7,739 nt of DNA. Source: Campylobacter sp. (lineage in GTDB: Bacteria; Campylobacterota; Campylobacteria; Campylobacterales; Campylobacteraceae). The first letter of the stretch is position 1. The number at the start of each line of letters is the position of its first letter. Below, piece after piece: positions 1 through 6,844 of this stretch. The stretch covers positions 1-7,739 of the forward strand of contig JAJQAF010000240.1 in assembly GCA_021203945.1 (NCBI GenBank), given 5' to 3'. The notes under the pieces are model-generated. The model searched no databases. It was not told where the DNA came from and saw only the letters and a list, made by a program, of their open reading frames with translations. The translations under genes and the position numbers were made by a program.

Positions 1-7
1 TAGCTAG

Positions 8-13
8 TATAAT
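8..13 (+). promoter_or_regulatory. -10 box (TATAAT) upstream of nadE
   Basis: A perfect TATAAT lies 25 bases before the nadE start codon. It would place transcription start near base 20 and leave a leader of about 19 bases holding the ribosome binding site. Any -35 region falls outside the window, so the promoter cannot be judged in full. Campylobacter promoters depend mainly on the -10 and a T-rich upstream tract, so the missing -35 is not a strong objection. Confidence 0.5.
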
Positions 14-38
14 TGAAATATTAATCTAAGGGTGAAAA

Positions 39-773
39 ATGAGAAATTATAATCATATCGAGAGTGTTTTAGTTGATTTTTTAAAAAACTATCTTATGAA
101 AAGCGGCGCTAAAAATTTATTACTCGGTGTTAGCGGAGGTCTTGATTCCGCCGTAGTAGCTACGCTTTGTATGCATGCAATGTCGAAAAATACCTATGCT
201 TTAATCATGCCGACCGATGCGTCAAGCCTTAAAAACGTAAATGATGCCGTAGATATATGTAATAAGCTTGAGATACATTTTAAAATTTTAAATATCCAAA
301 ATATATTAAATGCATTTAAAAACTGTATAGACGAGGATCTAAGTCATATCAGAATGGGAAATTTAAGCGCGCGAGTGCGTATGAGTTTGCTGTATGATTA
401 TTCGGTGAGCTTAAACGCGATAGTTATCGGAACTAGCAATAAAAGCGAATTAATGCTTGGATACGGAACTATATTCGGGGATTTAGCTTGCGCCATCAAT
501 CCTATCGGGGAACTTTATAAAACCGAAATTTTCGAGTTTGCAAGATATTTAGGCGTCGACGATACGATAATACAAAAATCGCCGTCGGCTGATTTATGGG
601 AGGGACAAAGCGATGAAGAAGACATAGGCTATAGCTATGAAACGATAGACAGGATCTTAAAAGAGATAGAAATGGGTAAATGCTCAAATGAAGAAAAAGC
701 ATTCAACGATATATCAAAAAGGGTTAATTTAAATCAATTTAAACGACAGATGCCACTGATAGCAAGAATTTAA
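39..773 (+). CDS. nadE: NH3-dependent NAD(+) synthetase
   Basis: NadE catalyses the last step of NAD synthesis in the cytoplasm: deamido-NAD is adenylated by ATP and then amidated with ammonia. The 244-residue protein has the N-type ATP pyrophosphatase loop SGGLDS at residues 32-37. It also has the family signatures GTSNKSELMLGYGT at 131-144 and SPSADLWEGQSDEE at 181-194, which shape the ATP and deamido-NAD sites. There is no N-terminal nitrilase-like glutaminase domain, so this is the short form that uses free ammonia. The length agrees with C. jejuni NadE (about 246 residues). The ATG at 39 is preceded by the Shine-Dalgarno-like AAGGGTG at 28-34. The next gene starts 11 bases after the stop, suggesting cotranscription with the DegT-like gene and lpxK. 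No key residue appears to be missing. Confidence 0.95.
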   Translation: MRNYNHIESVLVDFLKNYLMKSGAKNLLLGVSGGLDSAVVATLCMHAMSKNTYALIMPTDASSLKNVNDAVDICNKLEIHFKILNIQNILNAFKNCIDEDLSHIRMGNLSARVRMSLLYDYSVSLNAIVIGTSNKSELMLGYGTIFGDLACAINPIGELYKTEIFEFARYLGVDDTIIQKSPSADLWEGQSDEEDIGYSYETIDRILKEIEMGKCSNEEKAFNDISKRVNLNQFKRQMPLIARI

Positions 774-784
774 AGGATTTTACA

Positions 785-1915
785 ATGAAAGAAATTTCGT
801 TCTACAAACCAACTATCACGGAACGTGAAAATGAACTAATCAAAGAGCTTTTGTATAATCAAGACTCAAAAAGCGTAATAGATAAATTTGAAGAAGCTCT
901 AAAAAAATATTTTGATGCAAAACATGTCATCACGACAAATAATAATGCGGCGGCGCATCATTTAGCGCTAAGTTCAATGGATATAAAGCGAGGAGATAAG
1001 ATAATCTGCTCGGTAAATGCCTTTCCTAGCGTAGCTCAAGCGATTCGCCATTTTGACGCAGAGCCGATCTTCGTAGATATAAACGAAGATGACTTCAATA
1101 TCAACACGGACGCTCTTGAAAAAATTCTAAAAGAACAAAATCATAAAAAATTAAAATGCGCTTTCGTAACGCATATGGCGGGTCAAAGTGCGGAATTAGA
1201 TGAAATATACGAAATAGGCGAACGTTACGAAATCAAAATTTTAGACGATGCAAATAGGGCTATCGGTCTTACCTATAAAGGTAAAAAAGTAGGCGGGGAC
1301 TCGTTTTTATCATGCTTCCAAACAAGCTCTCAAGTGCAAAATCCAATCTCCGCGGCAGGGTTTTTCACGACAAATGACGACGAGATCGCCAAAAACGCCA
1401 AATTACTTCGCAATTACGCATTAGTAAACGGTATAGATAAATACGGCAATCTAAGCTACATCTACGACGTCGTGGATATAGGATTGAAATACGATACAAA
1501 CGCGTTAAATGCCGCATATTCGCTTGCTCAAATCGAAAAAAACGACGGCTTCATAAAACGCCAACGAGAAATAGCGGCTATTTACGATAAAGAACTTGCG
1601 GAATATCCGCACATCACTACGCCCGTAAAAAAACGCGACCATATTTATTCGCAATACATAATCAAAATAAATAAAAATCGTGACGGCTTTGCAAGAGAGC
1701 TCTTAGCGCGCGGCATTCATACGTCTTTGCATTACATTCCGATACATTTGCTAAGTTATTATAAAAACAAATACGCACTTAAAGTGAACGACTTTCCAAC
1801 TGCGCTAAAAGTCTATCAACAGATACTTTCGCTGCCGATTTACGACGCGCTAAAAGACGAAGACGTCTATTATATTTGCGACACTATAAAAGAAATTTCA
1901 AAAAATCGTGTTTAA
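785..1915 (+). CDS. DegT/DnrJ/EryC1/StrS-fold protein lacking the PLP lysine (probable pseudoenzyme)
   Basis: The 376-residue protein aligns end to end by eye with sugar-nucleotide aminotransferases of the DegT/DnrJ/EryC1/StrS family (fold type I, PLP-dependent). Recognisable blocks are [17 protein letters not shown] at 90-106, [12 protein letters not shown] at 130-141, DDANRAIG at 154-161 and the C-terminal [13 protein letters not shown] region. The active site is eroded. The position of the Schiff-base lysine, in the CF-x(5)-K-x(7)-GG region, is Val184, and there is no lysine at all between Lys168 and Lys203. The phosphate-binding Gly-Thr of the SGTAALHLA motif is Asn54-Ala55, and the usual Gln after the conserved Asp155 is Arg158. 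Asp155 itself remains. The frame is intact, and AAGGA at 773-777 provides the ribosome binding site. It overlaps the lpxK start by eight bases. Family membership is secure. A normal transaminase role is unlikely, and the true role is unknown. A structural or regulatory partner in envelope-sugar metabolism is only a guess from the adjacent lpxK. Confidence 0.85.
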   Translation: MKEISFYKPTITERENELIKELLYNQDSKSVIDKFEEALKKYFDAKHVITTNNNAAAHHLALSSMDIKRGDKIICSVNAFPSVAQAIRHFDAEPIFVDINEDDFNINTDALEKILKEQNHKKLKCAFVTHMAGQSAELDEIYEIGERYEIKILDDANRAIGLTYKGKKVGGDSFLSCFQTSSQVQNPISAAGFFTTNDDEIAKNAKLLRNYALVNGIDKYGNLSYIYDVVDIGLKYDTNALNAAYSLAQIEKNDGFIKRQREIAAIYDKELAEYPHITTPVKKRDHIYSQYIIKINKNRDGFARELLARGIHTSLHYIPIHLLSYYKNKYALKVNDFPTALKVYQQILSLPIYDALKDEDVYYICDTIKEISKNRV

Positions 1916-2828
1916 TGGCTTTGAACGAAATTTACATGCTTGGGCAAATAGGTATTTCTACAGCCCAAGCACGGTTCAAAAAATTTTAGCTTACGCACTT
2001 TTGCCGATTAGTTTGATTTATACTTGCGGGGTTTGGGTCAAAAAAATTTTCGTTCGTCAAAAAGATTTCGGTATTAAAATTTTAAGTATAGGAAATCTAA
2101 ATCTTGGGGGAAGCGGTAAAACGCCTCTTTGTATCGCGATAGCAAATGAGTTTAAAGGAGCGTTTATCATACTTCGCGGCTATAAAAGAGCTTCAAAAGG
2201 CATGTTGGTCGTTTGCAAAAACGGTAAAATTTTAACAAACGTTAGCGATAGCGGAGATGAGGCGATGGAATACGCGACCGCCGTAAAAAACGCAAACGTA
2301 ATCGTTAGCGAAGATCGCGATAAAGCTATAATATACGCCAAAAACGCGGGAGCTAAATATATTCTGCTTGACGACGGCTTTGGCAAATTTCACATTAAAA
2401 AATTTGACGTTTTAGTGCGCCCTAACCCAAAACCAACGCTCAATTTTACCATTCCAAGTGGGGCTTATCGCTATCCGATCGGCTTTTATCGATTTGCCGA
2501 TTTTATAGCCGAGCTAAACAAAACGCATTTTAGACATAGCGAAATTTTAAATCCCGCGCCAAAGATGGTTTTAGTTACGGCGATTGCAAATCCGATGCGT
2601 CTTGAGCCGTTTTTTAAAGATACGACAGCTCAAATTTTCTATCCCGATCATCACAACTTTAGCAAGGACGAGCTTGATAAAATTTTACAAAAATACGACG
2701 CAAACTCGATTTTGATGACCGGAAAAGATTTCGTGAAGGTTAAAGATTTTGATCTGCCGATTTCAATCATCGCTCTAAAAACAACACTAAGCGACGAATT
2801 TAAGACTCTAATAAAGTCTAAAATTTAA
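1908..2828 (+). CDS. lpxK: Tetraacyldisaccharide 4'-kinase
   Basis: LpxK phosphorylates the 4' position of the lipid A disaccharide at the inner face of the cytoplasmic membrane, yielding lipid IVA. The 306-residue protein has a hydrophobic N-terminal anchor at about 26-44 and a Walker A loop [12 protein letters not shown] at 62-73. RGYKR is at 90-94, SGDEAMEYA begins at 115 with acidic Asp117/Glu118, LLDDGF is at 153-158 and PDHHNF is at 246-251. The His in the last motif matches the family's catalytic histidine. The usual DDGFQH is DDGFGKFH here, a variant that C. jejuni LpxK also resembles as far as I recall. The start is GTG at 1908, inside the end of the previous gene. An ATG at 1915 is in a different frame. 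The Shine-Dalgarno is weak, so translation is probably coupled to the upstream gene. A promoter for argB follows the stop. Confidence 0.93.
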   Translation: MFNGFERNLHAWANRYFYSPSTVQKILAYALLPISLIYTCGVWVKKIFVRQKDFGIKILSIGNLNLGGSGKTPLCIAIANEFKGAFIILRGYKRASKGMLVVCKNGKILTNVSDSGDEAMEYATAVKNANVIVSEDRDKAIIYAKNAGAKYILLDDGFGKFHIKKFDVLVRPNPKPTLNFTIPSGAYRYPIGFYRFADFIAELNKTHFRHSEILNPAPKMVLVTAIANPMRLEPFFKDTTAQIFYPDHHNFSKDELDKILQKYDANSILMTGKDFVKVKDFDLPISIIALKTTLSDEFKTLIKSKI

Positions 2829-2836
2829 GCCCGTTT

Positions 2837-2845
2837 TGCTATAAT
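2837..2845 (+). promoter_or_regulatory. Extended -10 promoter for argB-cutA-thrC-kdsB
   Basis: TGCTATAAT at 2837-2845 is a perfect TATAAT preceded by the extended TGn element, in the 43-base gap between the lpxK stop and the argB start. Transcription would begin near 2852, giving a leader of about 20 bases with AAGGA at 2860-2864. No clear -35 hexamer is visible, which is usual for sigma-70 promoters in Campylobacter. It suggests a second transcription unit, although readthrough from lpxK is also possible because I see no terminator in the gap. Confidence 0.7.
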
Positions 2846-2871
2846 TTGGCATTTAAGCTAAGGATAAAATT

Positions 2872-3717
2872 TTGCAAAATACCCTATCTACCGCACAGAT
2901 CATCATATCGGCATTGCCGTATATTCAAAAATTTCGCAATAAAATTTTTGTCGTCAAATACGGCGGTTCGGCGCAAATAGACGATGAGCTAAAAAACGAC
3001 TTCGTTCGCGATATAGCTTTACTTCAGATAGTCGGTTGCAAGGTTGTGATCGTGCATGGAGGCGGTAAAAAGATAAATTCTTACCTTGATCGCTTACAGA
3101 TCCGAAACGAATTCGTAGACGGACTTCGCGTAACCGACAAAGATACGATGGAGATCGTAGAAATGGTGCTTAGCGGCAATATCAATAAAGAAATCACGGC
3201 GCTTTTAAACAAAAACGGCGCAAGAGCGCTTGGCATAAGCGGCAAAGACGCAAATCTACTTAAAGCCAAGGTGCTAAATAGCGGCAAATACGGCTTTGTC
3301 GGTGAAATAGAATACGTAAACACCTACGTTTTAAACGGACTGCTAGAAAACGGACTAATCCCCGTAATAGCCCCCATAGCTACCGATGACGAGGCAAATA
3401 GCTACAACATAAACGCCGATCTATGCGCAAGCAAGGTCGCAAGCGCTTTAAAAGCCGAACGAGTGATCTTTTTAACCGATACGCAAGGCATATTGGATAA
3501 AGATAAAATTTTGCTAAGCAAATTAAACGAATCGCAAATCAACGCATTAAAAGCCGACGGCACGATAAGCGGCGGTATGATACCTAAAGTTGATGCCGCG
3601 CTTGAATGTGTTAAAAACGGCGTTAAAAACGCGCATATACTTGACGGAAGATTACCGCATTCGCTACTGCTTGAGCTTTTTACGGACGACGGTATAGGAA
3701 CGATGATAAGAGAATGA
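2872..3717 (+). CDS. argB: Acetylglutamate kinase
   Basis: ArgB phosphorylates N-acetyl-L-glutamate with ATP, the second step of arginine synthesis, in the cytoplasm. The 281-residue protein shows the amino acid kinase fold. KYGGSA at 29-34 holds the phosphate-contacting Lys29 and glycines, VIVHGGGK is at 59-66, DGLRVTD is at 83-89 (acetylglutamate binding), NINAD is at 179-183, and LTDTQGIL and the C-terminal SGGMIPKV and HILDGR blocks follow. The start is TTG at 2872, chosen because AAGGA at 2860-2864 is seven bases upstream and because MQ..A..I..ALPYI matches the usual N-terminus. The stop overlaps the cutA start as ATGA. The position between lpxK and thrC differs from C. jejuni as I remember it, so argB and cutA probably moved here as a pair or were retained from a different ancestral order. 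Confidence 0.94.
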   Translation: MQNTLSTAQIIISALPYIQKFRNKIFVVKYGGSAQIDDELKNDFVRDIALLQIVGCKVVIVHGGGKKINSYLDRLQIRNEFVDGLRVTDKDTMEIVEMVLSGNINKEITALLNKNGARALGISGKDANLLKAKVLNSGKYGFVGEIEYVNTYVLNGLLENGLIPVIAPIATDDEANSYNINADLCASKVASALKAERVIFLTDTQGILDKDKILLSKLNESQINALKADGTISGGMIPKVDAALECVKNGVKNAHILDGRLPHSLLLELFTDDGIGTMIRE

Positions 3718-4025
3718 AAATTTTAATAACCTCCGTAGCGGATAAAAAATCGGCAAAAAAACTAAGCAAAAAGCTCGTTAAAAATAATCTGGCCGCTTGT
3801 GTTAGTAGCGTAAAAACCGACAGTGTCTATTTTTGGGATAAGAAGATAAATAGCGATAAAGAGAGAGTTTTGTTTATCAAAACGGACGCTAAATTTAAAA
3901 AAATAGCCGAATTTATAAAGACAAATCACGACTACGAACTACCCGAAATTTTGTCTATTAAGCCGAAAAACGTCTTTAAAAAATACAAAATTTGGGTTAA
4001 AAATCAAACAAAAGGCAAAAAATGA
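3714..4025 (+). CDS. cutA: CutA1 family divalent-cation tolerance protein
   Basis: The 103-residue protein matches the CutA1 family, small trimeric cytoplasmic proteins with a ferredoxin-like fold. They were first linked to copper tolerance in E. coli, but their biochemical role remains uncertain. Visible family features are an opening beta strand ILITSVAD, LAACV at 26-30 with the conserved Cys29, VYFWDKKI at 38-45 (the Y-x-W-x-x-K-I block), LFIKT at 53-57 and HDYELPEIL at 72-80, which corresponds to the HPYEvPEI signature. The protein is lysine-rich at both ends. It starts at an ATG overlapping the argB stop (ATGA at 3714-3717) and ends overlapping the thrC start in the same way. Placement in an amino-acid and Kdo operon gives no clear functional hint. 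I see no metal-regulatory site in front of it. Confidence 0.9.
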   Translation: MKILITSVADKKSAKKLSKKLVKNNLAACVSSVKTDSVYFWDKKINSDKERVLFIKTDAKFKKIAEFIKTNHDYELPEILSIKPKNVFKKYKIWVKNQTKGKK

Positions 4026-5485
4026 GATTAGTATCAACGCGAACGGATAAAAAAGATAAGGTAAAAAGAGTAAATTTAAGCACGGCGCTTTTAAACCCTA
4101 GCAGTTCCTACGGCGGACTATACGCACCGATGAAGTTACCGAAAATCAACGCGAAAATGTGGCAAGAATTTTGCGAATTAAGCTATGAAAAACTAGCGAT
4201 TAACATAATTTCCCTATTTAAATTCGATATAGACGAGGCAAGCTTCAAAAAGGCTTTGAAACGCTACAAAAATTTTGACCGACCAAATACTCCGGTAGAA
4301 TTTAAAAAATTAGACAAAAATTTATATATAAACGAACTTTATCACGGACCTACGCGCGCCTTTAAAGATATGGCACTTCAGCCTTTCGGTGAAATTTTAA
4401 GCGCTCTTGCGCAAAAAAGAGGCGAAAAATATCTAATCATGTGTGCCACCAGCGGCGATACGGGACCTGCCACTTTGCAAACATTCGCCGACGCTAAAAA
4501 TATAAAAGCCGTCTGCTTATATCCCGACAAAGGAACCAGCGAAGTTCAGCGACTTCAAATGGTCTGTATGCAAGGCGAAAATTTAAAAGTATTCGGTATA
4601 AAAGGCGACTTTGACGACGCGCAACGTGCGCTAAAAACGCTTCTGGCGAGCCGAAATTTTAAAACGCAGCTAGCTGAAAATCATTTCAAACTAAGCGCGG
4701 CTAATTCCGTAAATTTCGGTAGAATTTTGTTTCAGATCATCTATCACGCCTATGCTTACGCGCGTCTTTTGAAACTCGGGAAACTGGGCAAAAACGATAC
4801 CTTTGACGTAATAGTGCCGAGCGGAAATTTCGGCAACGCTTTGGGGGCGTATTACGCTAAAAAAATGGGCGCTAAAATCAATAAAATCAAGATCGTTTCA
4901 AACGCAAACAACATCTTGACGGAGCTTTTTACGAACGGTATTTACGATATGAGAGGCAAAACCCTAATAAAAACTATAAGCCCTGCTATGGATATTTTGC
5001 TTAGCTCAAACGTCGAGCGCTTGCTTTTCGACAAATTCGGCGCGATCAGAACAAAAGAGCTAATGGACGAGCTAAATAAAAATAAATTTTATAAATTAAA
5101 CAAAGACGAGCTTGAAGCCTTAAAATCGGATTTTAAAGCCGATTTTTGCACCGATAAAGAGTGCGAAAACTATATAAAATTTTGGGCAAAAAAAGGTGCG
5201 GCGATCGATCCGCACACGGCAACGTGTCTAAAAATGGTAGAACAATCGCGAATAAACGTCATAACCTCAACTGCGCATTGGGTAAAATTTACGCCGAGCA
5301 TGATGAAAGCTTGCGATATAAAGGTAAAAGGCGGCGAAAAAGATGCCCTTAAAAAAATGTCCGAAATTTTAAATGATAAGGTGCCAAATACGATAAACGC
5401 TCTATTTGACGCGCCTGTTTTACATCCGGAAGTTATAGAGCAAAACGCGATAGAAAATAAAATTTTAGAATGGATAAAAATATGA
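4022..5485 (+). CDS. thrC: Threonine synthase
   Basis: ThrC converts O-phospho-L-homoserine to threonine and phosphate using PLP (fold type II). The 487-residue protein has the N-terminal SYGGLYAP at 29-36 typical of the longer threonine synthase class. The PLP motif ELYHGPTRAFKDMAL has its Schiff-base lysine at residue 115. ATSGDTGPATL follows, then SAANSVNFGR, and the glycine loop VPSGNFGNALGAYYA that holds the cofactor phosphate. All expected cofactor residues are present. ATG at 4022 overlaps the cutA stop (ATGA), and the stop at 5483-5485 overlaps the kdsB start in the same way. Threonine and isoleucine operons often carry a leader attenuator, but none is visible here because the gene sits inside an overlapping gene block. 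Confidence 0.95.
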   Translation: MRLVSTRTDKKDKVKRVNLSTALLNPSSSYGGLYAPMKLPKINAKMWQEFCELSYEKLAINIISLFKFDIDEASFKKALKRYKNFDRPNTPVEFKKLDKNLYINELYHGPTRAFKDMALQPFGEILSALAQKRGEKYLIMCATSGDTGPATLQTFADAKNIKAVCLYPDKGTSEVQRLQMVCMQGENLKVFGIKGDFDDAQRALKTLLASRNFKTQLAENHFKLSAANSVNFGRILFQIIYHAYAYARLLKLGKLGKNDTFDVIVPSGNFGNALGAYYAKKMGAKINKIKIVSNANNILTELFTNGIYDMRGKTLIKTISPAMDILLSSNVERLLFDKFGAIRTKELMDELNKNKFYKLNKDELEALKSDFKADFCTDKECENYIKFWAKKGAAIDPHTATCLKMVEQSRINVITSTAHWVKFTPSMMKACDIKVKGGEKDALKKMSEILNDKVPNTINALFDAPVLHPEVIEQNAIENKILEWIKI

Positions 5486-6192
5486 TAATCATACCCGCAC
5501 GCCTAGCCTCAACGAGATTTGCAAACAAAATTTTGTGCGATATAAACGGAGTACCAATGTTTGTAGCCACGGCTAAAAGAGTGAGCGAATGCGATGACGT
5601 CGCGGTCGCGGTTGATGACGATAAAATTTTAGCGATCGCAAAAGAGCACGGGCTGACTGCCGTGATGACGAGCAAAGATCATCAAAGCGGAACGGATCGT
5701 ATCAACGAAGCGGCGCAAATTTTAAGGCTAGCCAAAGAAGAGATCGTTATAAACGTCCAAGCCGACGAGCCCTTTATCGAGCCTGAAAATATCCTAAAAT
5801 TTAGGAATTTCTGCCAAACTCGCAAGAACGAAGCTTTTATGTTTTCGTGTTACAAAATGATCACGGACGAGTTTGCCGATGATAAAAATTTGGTAAAAGT
5901 CGTGACTGATTTTGACGGCTTTGCACTATATTTTTCACGCTCTCGCATACCTTTTAACAGAAGCGAATGCCGTAAATACAAAGCTCATCTCGGCATTTAC
6001 GGATATAGCGCCGCCAGCTTACGAGAGTTTTGCTCGCTACGCTCCTCAAGCCTTGAAACCACAGAAAAGCTTGAACAATTACGCGCTCTTGAAAATGGAA
6101 AACGTATAGCAATGCTTGAAATTTCAAGCCAAAGTATCGGCATAGATAGTGAGGACGACTACAAAAGAGCTTTGGCAAAATTCAAAATTTAA
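5482..6192 (+). CDS. kdsB: 3-deoxy-manno-octulosonate cytidylyltransferase (CMP-Kdo synthetase)
   Basis: KdsB activates Kdo with CTP to CMP-Kdo, the donor for the inner core sugar of lipopolysaccharide or lipooligosaccharide, in the cytoplasm. From the start used here the protein has 236 residues. It opens with IIIPARLASTRFANK, the nucleotide-binding N-terminus of the family. SGTDR is at 69-73, NVQADEPFI around 92-99 (acidic Asp95 for magnesium), ALYFSRSRIPF follows, then HLGIYGYS and LEQLRALENG. The second residue of the usual QGDEP is Ala, a mild departure. I chose ATG 5482 rather than the in-frame ATG 5470. The shorter form begins as C. jejuni KdsB does, overlaps the thrC stop as ATGA, and has GGA at 5472-5474 at good spacing. 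It is the last gene of the argB unit. No strong terminator follows. Confidence 0.93.
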   Translation: MIIIPARLASTRFANKILCDINGVPMFVATAKRVSECDDVAVAVDDDKILAIAKEHGLTAVMTSKDHQSGTDRINEAAQILRLAKEEIVINVQADEPFIEPENILKFRNFCQTRKNEAFMFSCYKMITDEFADDKNLVKVVTDFDGFALYFSRSRIPFNRSECRKYKAHLGIYGYSAASLREFCSLRSSSLETTEKLEQLRALENGKRIAMLEISSQSIGIDSEDDYKRALAKFKI

Positions 6193-6233
6193 ACAATCTT
6201 GACGCCGCTCGTATCTATTAAAAGCTGATATTT

Positions 6234-6242
6234 TGTTAAAAT
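6234..6242 (+). promoter_or_regulatory. Candidate extended -10 for ygbA
   Basis: TGTTAAAAT has the TGn extension and matches TATAAT at five of six bases. It resembles the argB promoter above (TTTTG-x-TATAAT there, TTTTG-T-TAAAAT here). It would start transcription near 6249, leaving a leader of about 100 bases that includes both Crp/Fnr-like palindromes. Weaker -10-like sequences downstream (TAAAAT at 6307-6312, TATATT at 6315-6320) are alternatives, and they would put the palindromes upstream of transcription start, as an activator site requires. Confidence 0.35.
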
Positions 6243-6265
6243 AGAGCCTTAAATTTTATATGACC

Positions 6266-6279
6266 TTAATATTTGTTAA
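6266..6279. promoter_or_regulatory. Crp/Fnr-family operator resembling an NssR site
   Basis: TTAAT-ATTT-GTTAA is a 14-base palindrome with 5-4-5 spacing, the geometry of Crp/Fnr-superfamily sites. It matches at nine of ten half-site positions the TTAAC-N4-GTTAA consensus that I recall for NssR, the nitrosative-stress activator of C. jejuni. It lies 72 bases before the ygbA start codon, and ygbA belongs to a nitric-oxide-responsive family in other bacteria, so site and gene support each other. The match is seen directly. The regulator's identity is inference. Confidence 0.5.
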
Positions 6280-6291
6280 ACTATGGTCGTG

Positions 6292-6305
6292 TTGATTTAT
6301 CTCAA
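6292..6305. promoter_or_regulatory. Second Crp/Fnr-like palindrome
   Basis: TTGAT-TTAT-CTCAA matches the classical Fnr consensus TTGAT-N4-ATCAA at nine of ten half-site positions. Its centre is 26 bases downstream of the centre of the NssR-like site. It may be a second site for the same or a related regulator, or a chance match in AT-rich DNA. Confidence 0.35.
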
Positions 6306-6350
6306 ATAAAATTTTATATTTTTTGGCTAACATTTTCAAAAAGGATTAAA

Positions 6351-6710
6351 ATGAATAGAGAAAAATTTTGCTACGAGGTAACGACCGTTACGAAATTTAT
6401 ACAAATATATTGCAATGATAAACATAAAGACGAACCCAAACGAAAATGCGCCCAAAAGCTAAGTTATAACGCCGAGCCGGAAGTTATTAGCGTAGAATTT
6501 GAGCTTTGTGCCGATTGCGAGCATATGGCTAGATATGCGTATGCGAGACTCCAAGCCTGCCCGCATATAGAAAAACCGCGTTGTCATCGCTGTCCGCACC
6601 CTTGCTACGAACTATATATGTGGAAAAAGATGGCGAAAATGATGAAATACAGCGGCATGAAACTTGGACTAAACAAAATAAAGAGACTATTTTTAAGAGG
6701 CGGCGAATAA
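6351..6710 (+). CDS. ygbA: YgbA-family cysteine-rich protein (nitrous oxide-stimulated promoter family)
   Basis: The 119-residue protein matches the YgbA_NO family, whose E. coli member is controlled by the NO sensor NsrR and linked to nitrosative stress. Seen directly are nine cysteines (7, 21, 33, 53, 56, 70, 78, 81, 85). They include CADC at 53-56, RLQACPHIEKPRCHRC at 66-81 and CPHPCYELY at 81-89, equivalent to the family's KPxCxxCPxHCY block. MKYSGMKL at 98-105 matches its MRxxGPRM motif, with Met in place of Pro. Such clustering suits Fe-S or metal binding, which is inference. ATG 6351 follows AAGGA at 6341-6345. An in-frame TTG at 6273 would add 26 residues unlike the family and run through the operators, so I rejected it. 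The protein probably acts in the cytoplasm: no signal peptide or membrane segment is visible. The Crp/Fnr-like sites upstream suggest control by reactive nitrogen or low oxygen. Confidence 0.85.
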   Translation: MNREKFCYEVTTVTKFIQIYCNDKHKDEPKRKCAQKLSYNAEPEVISVEFELCADCEHMARYAYARLQACPHIEKPRCHRCPHPCYELYMWKKMAKMMKYSGMKLGLNKIKRLFLRGGE

Positions 6711-6844
6711 AAGGTAATTTATACAATCACCAAACAAAACATTATCCGAGAACACGCCCGTTAAATCAAAAGCTTAAGCGGCTAAAATATAAAAATCACA
6801 TAAACTATAAGTAAGAGTATTTATCTTTAAAGAAAGCTTTTTAA

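Larger units (their letters stand above)
6232..6283 (+). repeat. 12-base direct repeat upstream of ygbA
   Basis: TTTGTTAAAATA at 6232-6243 and TTTGTTAAACTA at 6272-6283 differ at one base and are exactly 40 bases apart, close to four helical turns. The first also reads as an extended -10 (TGTTAAAAT at 6234-6242) and the second overlaps the right half of a Crp/Fnr-type palindrome. The repeat is AT-rich, so chance is not excluded. Confidence 0.45.

Noticed and set aside
3081..3323. - strand open frames inside argB, and similar ones inside nadE, lpxK, kdsB and the membrane protein gene
   Set aside because: They lie wholly within well-identified genes and encode serine/leucine-rich, signature-free sequence, as expected for antisense shadows.
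5161..5352. + strand 63-codon open frame inside thrC
   Set aside because: It is fully inside thrC in another frame, with a very basic composition and no recognisable motif.
5470..5481. Longer kdsB start at ATG 5470 (four extra residues)
   Set aside because: It has no convincing ribosome binding site. ATG 5482 gives the normal MIIIPAR N-terminus and the ATGA overlap seen at the two preceding junctions.
6193..6231. Terminator after kdsB
   Set aside because: I found no stem followed by a T-run before the ygbA regulatory region.
6273..6350. N-terminal extension of ygbA from TTG 6273 (26 extra residues)
   Set aside because: The added residues do not resemble the family and the TTG lies within the Crp/Fnr-like palindrome. 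ATG 6351 has a good AAGGA at 6341-6345.
6581..6814. + strand open frame of 77 codons overlapping ygbA and running past it
   Set aside because: It is out of frame with the recognisable YgbA protein, has a low-complexity basic tail and shows no family signature.
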